Assembly (NCBI GenBank): GCA_019112825.1
Contig: DXIP01000007.1
Span: forward strand, 1 to 64,000
Length of the DNA stretch: 64,000 nucleotides
DNA from: Alistipes excrementigallinarum
GTDB lineage: Bacteria; Bacteroidota; Bacteroidia; Bacteroidales; Rikenellaceae
Reading direction: 5' to 3'
In this document: positions 17,296-25,909 of the stretch, in pieces
Numbering within the stretch: position 1 is the first letter of the stretch
Layout of the letters: the number at the start of each line of letters is the position of its first letter
Program-made: the position numbers and the translations under genes
Notes under the pieces: generated by a model
Database searches by the model: none
The model's input: only the letters and a program-made list of their open reading frames with translations
What the model was told of the DNA's origin: nothing

Positions 17296-17433
17296 TCAGA
17301 GGTTAAGACCCGACTCGGGATTGAGCCACCCCGCAGCGAGGAGCAGCCCGCCGAGGAGCATGCCCAGCAGGAAACAGACGAGCACCACGAGCCACAGGCG
17401 CCGGCGCCGCTTTGCCGCGAGGTTTGCCTCCAT
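17296..17433 (-). CDS. 45-residue single-pass membrane protein
   Basis: This frame is short but well supported by position. It begins with ATG three bases after the glyS stop and ends six bases before the ruvX start. The product has a basic N-terminus (MEANLAAKRRRR), one hydrophobic helix of about 22 residues (LWLVVLVCFLLGMLLGGLLL) with a GxxxG-like face, and a short tail WLNPESGLNL. It should insert as one transmembrane helix. No family is known to me. The compact spacing suggests translation coupled to glyS and ruvX. Confidence 0.55.
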   Translation of the reverse strand: MEANLAAKRRRRLWLVVLVCFLLGMLLGGLLLAAGWLNPESGLNL

Positions 17434-17436
17434 CTG

Positions 17437-18981
17437 CTACAGGTTCTGCTTGCGGAAGAGCTTGCGGTAGGAGCACTCCTCCTCGACCATCTGGTGGAGC
17501 CGGTCGATGGCGATGCGCTCCTGCTGCATCGTATCGCGGTGACGGACCGTCACGGTGTTGTCCTCGAGCGTCTGACCGTCGACGGTGACGCAGAAGGGGG
17601 TGCCGATGGCATCCTGACGGCGGTAGCGCTTGCCGACCGAATCCTTCTCGTCGTAGACCACGTTAAAGTCGTACTTGAGCAGGTCGACAATCTTCTGAGC
17701 CACTTCGGGCATGCCGTCCTTCTTCACCAGCGGCAGGATGGCCACCTTGACGGGAGCCAGCGCGGCGGGCAGGCGCAGCACCACGCGCGAATCGCCGCCC
17801 TCGAGCTTCTCCTCGGTATAGGCGGCCGACATCACCTGCAGGAACATGCGGTCGACGCCAATCGAGGTCTCGACCACGTAGGGCACGTAGCTCTCGCCCG
17901 TCTCGGGGTCGAAGTACTGCATCTTCTTGCCCGAGAACTTCTGGTGGTTGCCCAGGTCGAAGTCCGTACGCGAGTGGATGCCCTCCACCTCCTTGAAGCC
18001 GAAGGGGAAGTTGTACTCGATATCGGTGGCCGCATTGGCGTAGTGGGCCAGCTTCTCATGGTCATGGAAGCGGTAGTTGTCGTCGCCGAAGCCCAGCGCG
18101 CGGTGCCATGCCATACGCGTGTTGCGCCACTCGTTCCACCACTGCATCTCGGTGCCGGGGCGTACGAAGAACTGCATCTCCATCTGCTCGAACTCGCGCA
18201 TGCGGAAGATGAACTGACGGGCCACGATTTCGTTGCGGAAGGCCTTGCCAATCTGGGCAATGCCGAAGGGAATCTTCATGCGTCCGGTCTTCTGGACGTT
18301 GAGGAAGTTGACGAAGATGCCCTGTGCCGTCTCGGGACGCAGGTAGATGGTCGACGTGGCGTCCGACGTGGAGCCCATCTGCGTCGAGAACATCAGGTTG
18401 AACTGACGCACCTCGGTCCAGTTGCGGGTACCCGAGATGGGGCAGGCGATTTCGCAGTCGAGGATAATCTGGCGCATCTCCGCAAGGTCGTTGGCATTCT
18501 GCACCGCAACGAAGCGGCGGTGAATCTCGTCGCGACGGGCCGCCGTCTCCGCCACGCGGGGCGACGTCTGGCGGTACTTCGCCTCGTCGAACGACTCGCC
18601 GAAGCGCTTGCGGGCCTTCTCGACCTCCTTCTCGATTTTCTCATCCTGCTTGGCCAGCCAATCCTCGATGAGCACGTCGGCGCGGTAGCGCTTCTTCGAG
18701 TCGCGGTTGTCGATGAGCGGGTCGTTGAAGGCGCTCAGGTGACCCGAAGCCTCCCACGTTTTGGGGTGCATGAAAATCGCCGCGTCGATGCCGACGATGT
18801 TCTCGTGGAGCTTGACCATCGAGTCCCACCAGTAGCGTTTGATATTGTTTTTCAGCTCGACGCCGTTCTGGCCGTAATCGTAGACAGCTCCCAGACCGTC
18901 GTAGATTTCGCTCGACGGAAATACGAATCCGTACTCCTTGCAGTGAGCGACCAGCTTCTTGAAAAGTTCCTCCTGAGTCAT
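17437..18981 (-). CDS. glyS: Glycyl-tRNA synthetase, alpha2 (eukaryote-like) type
   Basis: Charges tRNA-Gly with glycine. This is the single-chain dimeric form also found in eukaryotes, archaea and some bacteria, not the alpha/beta form of E. coli. The 514-residue protein has YDYGQNGVELKNNIKRYWW near the N-terminus, class II motif 2 (IAQIGKAFRNEI), the glycine-recognition block YLRPETAQGIFVNFL and motif 3 (VETSIGVDRMFLQVM). The C-terminal anticodon-binding domain starts near APVKVAILPLV. It leads a six-gene minus-strand unit. Confidence 0.95.
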   Translation of the reverse strand: MTQEELFKKLVAHCKEYGFVFPSSEIYDGLGAVYDYGQNGVELKNNIKRYWWDSMVKLHENIVGIDAAIFMHPKTWEASGHLSAFNDPLIDNRDSKKRYRADVLIEDWLAKQDEKIEKEVEKARKRFGESFDEAKYRQTSPRVAETAARRDEIHRRFVAVQNANDLAEMRQIILDCEIACPISGTRNWTEVRQFNLMFSTQMGSTSDATSTIYLRPETAQGIFVNFLNVQKTGRMKIPFGIAQIGKAFRNEIVARQFIFRMREFEQMEMQFFVRPGTEMQWWNEWRNTRMAWHRALGFGDDNYRFHDHEKLAHYANAATDIEYNFPFGFKEVEGIHSRTDFDLGNHQKFSGKKMQYFDPETGESYVPYVVETSIGVDRMFLQVMSAAYTEEKLEGGDSRVVLRLPAALAPVKVAILPLVKKDGMPEVAQKIVDLLKYDFNVVYDEKDSVGKRYRRQDAIGTPFCVTVDGQTLEDNTVTVRHRDTMQQERIAIDRLHQMVEEECSYRKLFRKQNL

Positions 18982-19012
18982 AGTATTTTGATTTTACCTG
19001 ATTTCCGAACTA

Positions 19013-19020
19013 CAAAAGTA
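19013..19020 (-). promoter_or_regulatory. -7 element of glyS promoter
   Basis: The minus strand reads TACTTTTG (TAnnTTTG consensus) 31 bases before the glyS start codon. No good -33 element is seen. Confidence 0.5.
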
Positions 19021-19200
19021 CAAAATTAACGAGAAACCGCACCCTCTGCGGCGATTAATTTGCGATTTTGCGAAAATGTGGCGGGCGCCAACGCTACGAA
19101 CGGCAGAATTGAGGGGAAGAGAACGGCGGGTGACCGGGATTGACAGGCCCGTCGGAGCGAAGGGGCAATCATACGGGACAGGCTGGCCGTGCGGGGTGCG

Positions 19201-19227
19201 AGAGGTACGAGAGGTACGAGAGGTACG
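19201..19227. repeat. 9-bp tandem repeat, three perfect copies
   Basis: The unit AGAGGTACG is repeated three times without a change in the non-coding gap between radC and glyS (19021-19361), which otherwise shows no gene. Confidence 0.85.
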
Positions 19228-19299
19228 CGGGGAGGGCAGGTTGGTTGCACAGGCCATGCGAAGCGTGTGGATGGCGCAGGTGCGCGGGTTATGCGGCGC

Positions 19300-19336
19300 G
19301 GCACGGACGGCACGGACGGTGCGGAGCGGCACGGCG
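19300..19336. repeat. Second 9-bp tandem repeat
   Basis: Unit GGCACGGAC in two perfect copies, followed by a diverged copy and a partial one. It is in the same gap as the repeat at 19201. Confidence 0.6.
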
Positions 19337-19361
19337 CCGAAATGCGCCACGCGGAGCAGCC

Positions 19362-20009
19362 TCAGTGCAGCAGCCCCTCGCACAGAAACGAGAAGTCCCC
19401 TTCGCGGGAGATAATCAGATGGTCCAGCAGCCGGATGTCGAAGAGCGCCGCAGCCCGGGCAATCCGTTCGGTCAGCACCTTGTCCTGAGGGCTCGGCTCG
19501 GCGGCGCCCGACGGATGGTTGTGCACCATAATCAGCTGTGTTGCAAGCAGTTCAAGCGCACGTTTGATGATGAGCCGATGGTCGACCACCGTCCCCTGAA
19601 CGCCTCCCTGGCTCACCCGCTGCCGCTCGACGATGCGGTTCGACGAGGTGAGGTAGAGCACCCAGCACTCCTCGTGGTCGAGCCGCTGCAACTTGGGGCG
19701 GAACAGATGCACCACGTCGTCGCTCGTGGCGATGACGTCAGCCTCGCCCGCACGGCTCTCGGCGACCCGGCGGCCGAACTCGGCGGCGGCCAGCAGCCGC
19801 AGCGCCCGGTTGCGTCCCAGACCGCCCACCATCCGCAGCCGCGCCGGCTCCTCGGCGGCGACCGAAGCCAGCGAACCGCCGCACGAACGCAGCACCGAGG
19901 CGGCCACGCCGGGCTCCTCGACCAGCAGCGTGAGCAGCTCCTCGTCGCTGAGCGAAGCGATGCCTCGCGAAAGCGCCTTGTCGTACAACGGTTGCATCAT
20001 CGTATTCAT
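19362..20009 (-). CDS. radC: RadC family JAB-domain protein
   Basis: A 215-residue RadC. The C-terminal JAB/MPN metal site is intact: HNHPSG, then a downstream Asp in LLDHLIIS. The N-terminal part carries a helix-hairpin-helix-like region (ARLRMVGGLGRNRALRLLAAAEFGRR). RadC was named for DNA repair, but its biochemical role is not settled; RadC-like proteins also occur in mobile elements, while this copy sits in a housekeeping operon. The start ATG 20009 overlaps the rnc stop by four bases and opens MNTMMQPLYDKALSRG, the usual start region. The longer frame to 20240 lies inside rnc and is not credible. Confidence 0.88.
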   Translation of the reverse strand: MNTMMQPLYDKALSRGIASLSDEELLTLLVEEPGVAASVLRSCGGSLASVAAEEPARLRMVGGLGRNRALRLLAAAEFGRRVAESRAGEADVIATSDDVVHLFRPKLQRLDHEECWVLYLTSSNRIVERQRVSQGGVQGTVVDHRLIIKRALELLATQLIMVHNHPSGAAEPSPQDKVLTERIARAAALFDIRLLDHLIISREGDFSFLCEGLLH

Positions 20010-20779
20010 TCCGAAAGTCGGTCCACCTTGTCCAGCAGCGAGGCGCAATCCTCGTCGCTGAGCGAACGCGACACCGAGAAGGAAGCATGCTGTTCGGCCT
20101 CCTTCTTCGATTCGCCGGCTCCGTGTCCCATCTCCATTCCGTCGATGAGCACCGTGGAGCAGAAGAGCGGACGGTTCGACGTATAGCCCTTGTCGTGATC
20201 CGTCTGGAAAAGGATTGTGTGGTGGTTCTTCTGGCACCACTCAATCAGCCGGCTCTTGAAGTCGGTCTCCGACTCGGTCAGCTGCTCGAGGTCCAGATGA
20301 CGGTAGTATATCCGGTTGATGAGCAGCCGGTTGACGAAGTCGTACCCCTGGTCGAGGTAGACGGCCCCCATCATTGCCTCGAAGGCGTCGCCGTAGATAT
20401 GCTTCTGGGCGAAGTTCCCGTTGCCGTTCGAAATCACGTGGCGGTCCAGCCCGATTTTGCCGGCGATGGCGTTGAGCGACTGCCGCGAGACAATCTTCGA
20501 CCGCAGCTGGGTCATGAAGCCCTCGTCACGCTCCGGGAATTCGATGTAGAGGTAGTCCGACGTCACGGCCTCGATGACGGCATCGCCCAGAAATTCGAGC
20601 CGTTCGTTGTTGATGGCCGTACCGTTCTCCAAAACAAAAGAAGCTGACTTGTGTATCAAAGCCAGCTTGTAGAGTTCGATGTTATGCGGGATGAAGCCCA
20701 GCATATCATCGATGATTCGGTAGTACGCCTTGTCCCGTCCGAAGGTGCGCTTCAAAGGGCGAAGCAGAAAATCGAGCAT
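20006..20779 (-). CDS. rnc: Ribonuclease III
   Basis: Cuts double-stranded RNA in rRNA precursors and regulatory duplexes. The 257-residue protein has the catalytic signature NNERLEFLGDAVIEA and the second acidic block in GDAFEAMMGAVYLDQG, followed by a double-stranded RNA-binding domain beginning near DFKSRLIEWCQK with the GAGESKKEAEQHAS end. About 20 extra residues precede the RNase domain. It follows fabF by 19 bases, an arrangement (acpP-fabF-rnc) common in bacteria. Confidence 0.96.
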   Translation of the reverse strand: MLDFLLRPLKRTFGRDKAYYRIIDDMLGFIPHNIELYKLALIHKSASFVLENGTAINNERLEFLGDAVIEAVTSDYLYIEFPERDEGFMTQLRSKIVSRQSLNAIAGKIGLDRHVISNGNGNFAQKHIYGDAFEAMMGAVYLDQGYDFVNRLLINRIYYRHLDLEQLTESETDFKSRLIEWCQKNHHTILFQTDHDKGYTSNRPLFCSTVLIDGMEMGHGAGESKKEAEQHASFSVSRSLSDEDCASLLDKVDRLSE

Positions 20780-20798
20780 CGCGCAGCGGGTTCGGGCG

Positions 20799-22046
<1,248 letters not shown>

Positions 22047-22091
22047 AAATCTAAGTTTAAAGCTTCCGTGAAAATCCCTTTTCGGGGCAAA

Positions 22092-22328
22092 TTATTTCTT
22101 GTGCTCCTCGATGTACTTGATGGCGTCGCCAACGGTCGTAATCTTCTCAGCGTCCTCGTCCGGAATCTGGATGTCGAATGCCTTCTCGAACTCCATGATG
22201 AGCTCTACGGTGTCGAGCGAGTCTGCTCCGAGGTGGTTGGTGAAGCTTGCTTCGGGCACAACTTCCGACTCCTTAACGCCGAGCTTGTCAACGATAATCT
22301 CGACAACTTTGGATTGAACTTCTGACAT
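22092..22328 (-). CDS. acpP: Acyl carrier protein
   Basis: Carries growing acyl chains on a 4'-phosphopantetheine arm. The 78-residue protein has the attachment Ser in GADSLDTVEL and the acidic helix II that binds FabF and other partners. It is first in the acpP-fabF-rnc-radC unit. Confidence 0.97.
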   Translation of the reverse strand: MSEVQSKVVEIIVDKLGVKESEVVPEASFTNHLGADSLDTVELIMEFEKAFDIQIPDEDAEKITTVGDAIKYIEEHKK

Positions 22329-22395
22329 AACTTTAAGTTTTTAGTTAAACAATTATTACTAGAAATAGTTCACGTATTTCCAACATAATTTCGCG

Positions 22396-22403
22396 CAAAA
22401 GTA
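22396..22403 (-). promoter_or_regulatory. -7 element of acpP operon promoter
   Basis: The minus strand reads TACTTTTG, 68 bases before the acpP start. It pairs as a perfect nine-base inverted repeat (22396-22404 with 22416-22424) with the -7 element of the divergent pepE gene. Confidence 0.6.
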
Positions 22404-22416
22404 ACATTTTTTTTAT

Positions 22417-22424
22417 TACTTTTG
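22417..22424 (+). promoter_or_regulatory. -7 element of pepE promoter
   Basis: TACTTTTG on the plus strand, facing away from the acpP -7 element with 13 bases between the two boxes. Confidence 0.55.
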
Positions 22425-22506
22425 ACTAAAGGAGCGTTTTTTTTATTCACAACATTTTCGACATTTAGCACAATTGCATTCGCAACAAATTAAAGAACAG
22501 ATTCTT

Positions 22507-23208
22507 ATGAAATTGCTTCTCATCTCCAACTCGACCAACGCCGGCGAGGAATACCTCCGCTACCCGCTGCCCGAAATCGGCCGTTTTCTCGACGGCGTGC
22601 GTGAACTCGTCTTTGTCCCCTACGCGGCCGTGACCTTCTCCTATGCGGCCTACGAAGCCAAGGTGCAGGCGCGCCTGGCCGAGCTGGGCATCCGCGTGCG
22701 CTCGGTGCACCGCAGCAAGAACCCCGCCCGCGAAATCCGCAACGCCGAGGCCATCTGCGTGGGCGGCGGCAACACCTTCGCCCTCGCAAAAAAGATGCAG
22801 GAGCAGGGGCTCATGCAGGCAATTCTGCGCAAAATCAAGGCCGGAACGCCCTACGTCGGGTGGTCGGCCGGCAGCAACGTCGCCTGCCCCACCATCTGCA
22901 CCACCAACGACATGCCCATCGTCCAGCCCGAGTCGTTCCGGGCCATCGGCGCCGTGAAGTTCCAGATTAACCCCCACTACCTCGACGCCAATCCCGAGGG
23001 ACATGCCGGCGAGACGCGCGAGCAGCGCATCCTGGAGTACATCGCCGCCAATCCGCGCCGCTGGGTGGTCGGCCTGCGCGAGGGATGCATGCTGCGCTAC
23101 GAGGAGGGACGCCTCGAACTGTTCGGCAAGCGTCCGATGCGGATTTTCAAACACGGACGCGACCCCTTCGAGGTCAATCCGGGCGAGGAGCTCGACTTCC
23201 TGCTGTAG
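22507..23208 (+). CDS. pepE: Dipeptidase E (alpha-aspartyl dipeptidase, family S51)
   Basis: Splits dipeptides with N-terminal aspartate in the cytoplasm. The 233-residue protein matches PepE in length and motifs: MKLLLISNSTNAG at the start, the oxyanion block ICVGGGNTFALAKKM, the nucleophile Ser120 in YVGWSAGSNVACP, and the QINPHYLD segment with the catalytic His. I start at ATG 22507; an upstream frame to 22474 adds eleven residues not typical of PepE. It is divergent from acpP. Confidence 0.92.
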   Translation: MKLLLISNSTNAGEEYLRYPLPEIGRFLDGVRELVFVPYAAVTFSYAAYEAKVQARLAELGIRVRSVHRSKNPAREIRNAEAICVGGGNTFALAKKMQEQGLMQAILRKIKAGTPYVGWSAGSNVACPTICTTNDMPIVQPESFRAIGAVKFQINPHYLDANPEGHAGETREQRILEYIAANPRRWVVGLREGCMLRYEEGRLELFGKRPMRIFKHGRDPFEVNPGEELDFLL

Positions 23209-23214
23209 GCTGAT

Positions 23215-23246
23215 GAGGGGCGGAGGCAAGGCTTCCGCCCCTCTTT
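23215..23246 (+). terminator. Terminator of pepE
   Basis: Thirteen-base stem (23215-23227 with 23231-23243, one G-T pair) followed by a short T run, six bases after the pepE stop. Confidence 0.8.
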
Positions 23247-23259
23247 CTGTCGTTCAGGC

Positions 23260-23346
23260 CGCTTCCGTCGTCCGCCCACCTTGCCGCAGACCCCGCCGCC
23301 GTTCCGGTCGCTTCCTTCGTCCGCGAACCTTGCCGCCGACCCCGCC
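23260..23346. repeat. Imperfect direct repeat, about 38 bp with 49-bp period
   Basis: Copies at 23260-23297 and 23309-23346 agree at 34 of 38 positions by eye. The gap 23209-23901 carries no gene that I can support; it is filled by this and the following repeats. Confidence 0.7.
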
Positions 23347-23388
23347 TCTTCCGCCGGCCCCGCCGCCCCGGGCCATCTCCCGTCACCG

Positions 23389-23424
23389 CTCCGCCACCAC
23401 CTCCGCCACCACTTCCGCCACCGC
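23389..23424. repeat. 12-bp tandem repeat, three copies
   Basis: Unit CTCCGCCACCAC: two perfect copies and a third with two changes. Confidence 0.75.
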
Positions 23425-23628
23425 TCCGGCTCCGGCCGGGAAGAGCCGCTCAACAAGGCACCGATGCAACAGCGCCCGCAGGGTTATTCTTCCGAGCCGC
23501 CCGAACCGGGAAGAGCCCCCGGCCGATGGCTGCACCCGGCAAACGGCGCGAACGCCCGCTTGCGACAATCGCCCCACTGCCCCTACGTATTTGAGGAATG
23601 TCTCTTCCCATCCGCGGAAGCACACCTT

Positions 23629-23668
23629 TATTATAGGAGCTATACGGATATTATAGGAGCTATACGGA
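23629..23668. repeat. 20-bp perfect tandem duplication
   Basis: Two identical 20-bp copies, 23629-23648 and 23649-23668, AT-rich in a GC-rich region. The unit contains GGAGCTATAC. Confidence 0.9.
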
Positions 23669-23702
23669 GCGTCAGCGCGGGCACCGAAACGGCCCGGGCT
23701 GC

Positions 23703-23723
23703 ATCGGACATCGGACATCGGGC
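23703..23723. repeat. 7-bp tandem repeat
   Basis: ATCGGAC twice and ATCGGGC once. Confidence 0.7.
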
Positions 23724-23830
23724 AATCGTTCCCGGTGCGGAAACGGAAGCCGACCGCGGAGCCAAAGCCCTCTGCGGAACTGGAACCGGACTGTGGAACT
23801 CCCCCCCAACTGCGGAACCGGAAGCGGAAA

Positions 23831-23862
23831 TTTGCTTTTCGGCAAAAAAATGCCTAACTTGA
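23831..23862 (+). promoter_or_regulatory. Possible promoter of yraN
   Basis: TTTG at 23831-23834, a 20-base spacer and TAACTTGA at 23855-23862, two bases off the -7 consensus, 39 bases before the start codon. Confidence 0.4.
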
Positions 23863-23901
23863 GGTGCATTTCGAACCCCACTACCCTTCCGAAAGCGCAC
23901 C

Positions 23902-24270
23902 ATGGAATCGAAAACGAGCGAAACAGGACGCCGGGGCGAACGGGCCGCCGTCGACTACCTCCGCCGAAGGGGGTACGAAATCTGCGCCCTCAACTGGCGC
24001 GAAGGGCGCTACGAGCTGGATATCGTCGCCCGCACGCCGGGCGTGCTCCACTTCGTCGAGGTGAAGACCCGCCGCGAGGGGAGCCTCACCACCCCCGAGG
24101 AGGCGATTACACCGGCCAAGTTCCGCGCGCTGAGCCACGCCGCCCGCAGCTACATGGCCGCCTACGCCGTCACGGAGGAGGTGCAGTTCGACCTGGCGGC
24201 CGTCACAATGCGTCGCGACGGAGGCTTCGACGTCCGCTTCGTCGAGCAGGCCATGGAGTACAACTGGTGA
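23902..24270 (+). CDS. YraN family (UPF0102) endonuclease-like protein
   Basis: A 122-residue protein of the UPF0102 family, with a Holliday-junction-resolvase-like restriction endonuclease fold. The core residues are present: Glu in TGRRGERAAVDYLRRRGYEI, Asp in RYELDIVAR and the Glu-x-Lys pair in HFVEVKTRREG. The family is often associated with DNA handling, but no precise role is established. The gene lies after the repeat-rich gap and 255 bases upstream of waaA. Confidence 0.9.
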   Translation: MESKTSETGRRGERAAVDYLRRRGYEICALNWREGRYELDIVARTPGVLHFVEVKTRREGSLTTPEEAITPAKFRALSHAARSYMAAYAVTEEVQFDLAAVTMRRDGGFDVRFVEQAMEYNW

Positions 24271-24365
24271 CCGCACGCGCACACCCGTCCGACGGCACGG
24301 CAACACTCCGGCCGACCCTTCCGACGGCACCGCCGTGCGAATCAGGCGGATAAACGGCCGGCAAT

Positions 24366-24396
24366 TTTGCATTTCCGCCAAAATATGCTACCTTTG
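24366..24396 (+). promoter_or_regulatory. Promoter of waaA
   Basis: TTTG at 24366-24369, exactly 19 spacer bases and TACCTTTG at 24389-24396. The leader to the ATG at 24526 is about 120 bases. Confidence 0.75.
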
Positions 24397-24525
24397 CCGG
24401 ACTGAAACGGTTGCTTGCGAACCGAAACCGCTCCACCCGGCCCGGATTGCCTCGGACGACGGAACGAACGGAGCCCCGCACGGGAGCCAAGGGACGCAAA
24501 CACAACATCGCAAACGAAGATACCG

Positions 24526-25767
24526 ATGTGGCTCTATAATTTCGGACTCATGCTCTATGCACTGGCCATCCGGCTGGTCTCGCCGCGATACCCCAAGGCG
24601 AAGCTTTGGATTGAGGGGCGGAAAAATCTCTTCGAACGGATGGCCGACGCCATCGACCCCAAGGCGCGCATCGTCTGGATACACGTCGCCTCGCTGGGCG
24701 AATTCGAACAGGGGCGTCCCATCATCGAACGGCTCCGCAAGGAGTACCCCGAGTACAAAATCCTGCTCACCTTCTTCTCCCCTTCGGGCTACGAAATCCG
24801 CAAGAACTACAGCGGCGTGGACTACATCTTCTACCTCCCGATTGACACGCCGTCGAACGCCCGCCGCTTCCTCGACATCGCCCACCCCGAGATAGCCATC
24901 TTCGTCAAGTACGAATTCTGGATTAACCTGCTCACCGAGCTGCGCCACCGCTCGGTACGCACCTACATCGTCTCGGCCATCTTCCGCCGCAACTCGATTT
25001 TCTTCCGCCCCTACGGCAGCATCTGGCGCCAGGCGCTGGAGAGCTTCGACACGATGTTCGTCCAGAACGAGGAGTCGAAGAGCCTGCTGGCCGAACTGGG
25101 CTTCGACAACGTGGTGGTTGCGGGCGACACCCGTTTCGACCGGGTGGCCGAAATCGCCTCGGCGGCCAAACGCATCGAGATTGTCGAGCGCTTCCGCGGC
25201 GACGAGCGCCTCTTCGTGGCCGGCTCGACGTGGGGTCCCGACGAGGAGCTGCTCATCCGGCTCATGAACGACAATCCCGACGTGAAGTTCGTCATCGCCC
25301 CCCACGAGATGGACGAGGGGCGCATCGCCCGCCTGCTCGGCGAAACGCGCGGCGGAGGCATCCGCTATACGCGCTGCACGCCTCAGAGCGACTTCAAGGG
25401 GACACAGCTGCTGGTGCTCGACACGGTCGGCATCCTCTCGTCGGTCTACGGCTACGCCTCGTGGAGCTACATCGGCGGCGGATTCGGCGTGGGCATCCAC
25501 AACACGCTGGAGGCCGCAACGTTCGGCCTGCCGCTGGCATTCGGGCCCAACTACCAGAAGTTCAAGGAGGCGCGCGACCTGGTGACGCTCGGCGCAGCGC
25601 AGCCCGTCACCACGTACGAGGAGCTGCGCGACTGGTTCACCCCGCTGCGCACCGACGAGGAGCTGCTGCGCAAGACGAGCCGCATCGCCAAGGACTACAC
25701 CACGCGCCATCAGGGGGCCACGGGCATCATCCTCCACACGATTTTCCGCAAGAGCGGCACCCGGTAG
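24526..25767 (+). CDS. waaA: 3-deoxy-D-manno-octulosonic acid transferase
   Basis: Transfers Kdo from CMP-Kdo to the lipid A precursor at the inner face of the cytoplasmic membrane. The 413-residue protein (family GT30) starts with a membrane-anchor helix (MWLYNFGLMLYALAIRLVSP), has the catalytic Glu in HVASLGEFEQGRPI, and the C-terminal nucleotide-sugar block GGGFGVGIHNTLEAATFGLP with FGPNYQKFKEA. The start at ATG 24526 places the anchor helix at the N-terminus; the earlier frame from 24415 would run through the leader. Confidence 0.95.
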   Translation: MWLYNFGLMLYALAIRLVSPRYPKAKLWIEGRKNLFERMADAIDPKARIVWIHVASLGEFEQGRPIIERLRKEYPEYKILLTFFSPSGYEIRKNYSGVDYIFYLPIDTPSNARRFLDIAHPEIAIFVKYEFWINLLTELRHRSVRTYIVSAIFRRNSIFFRPYGSIWRQALESFDTMFVQNEESKSLLAELGFDNVVVAGDTRFDRVAEIASAAKRIEIVERFRGDERLFVAGSTWGPDEELLIRLMNDNPDVKFVIAPHEMDEGRIARLLGETRGGGIRYTRCTPQSDFKGTQLLVLDTVGILSSVYGYASWSYIGGGFGVGIHNTLEAATFGLPLAFGPNYQKFKEARDLVTLGAAQPVTTYEELRDWFTPLRTDEELLRKTSRIAKDYTTRHQGATGIILHTIFRKSGTR

Positions 25768-25783
25768 CGCTCCGTCCGCCGGA

Positions 25784-25801
25784 GGGGGGGGGAAAAAAAA
25801 A
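25784..25801. repeat. Homopolymer junction G9-A9
   Basis: Nine G (25784-25792) directly followed by nine A (25793-25801), 17 bases after waaA, outside coding DNA. Confidence 0.95.
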
Positions 25802-25849
25802 CAAAGTCAGCTGCGACAAAGGGCGAAAGCTACAGAGACAGACAAAACA

Positions 25850-25886
25850 AGGGGACTTCCATACGGGAAGTCCCCTCGCTCTTTTT
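25850..25886. terminator. Bidirectional terminator between waaA and the minus-strand gene
   Basis: An 11-bp perfect stem (25850-25860 with 25866-25876), A-rich on the left and T-rich on the right, lies between the convergent stops at 25767 and 25910. Confidence 0.85.
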
Positions 25887-25909
25887 CTGTCCGGAGGCAC
25901 ACGGGCTGC

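Noticed and set aside
16900..19029. A 709-codon plus-strand frame opposite ruvX and glyS
   Set aside because: It covers two real minus-strand genes plus the tiny gene between them and has no recognisable domain or promoter.
23260..23723. Possible CRISPR array
   Set aside because: The repeats are directly adjacent or of different lengths, with no regular unique spacers and no cas genes nearby.
23281..23862. A 193-codon frame in the repeat-rich gap before yraN
   Set aside because: The translation only mirrors the DNA repeats (Pro/Ser/Ala/Arg-rich), with no signal or domain and no promoter.
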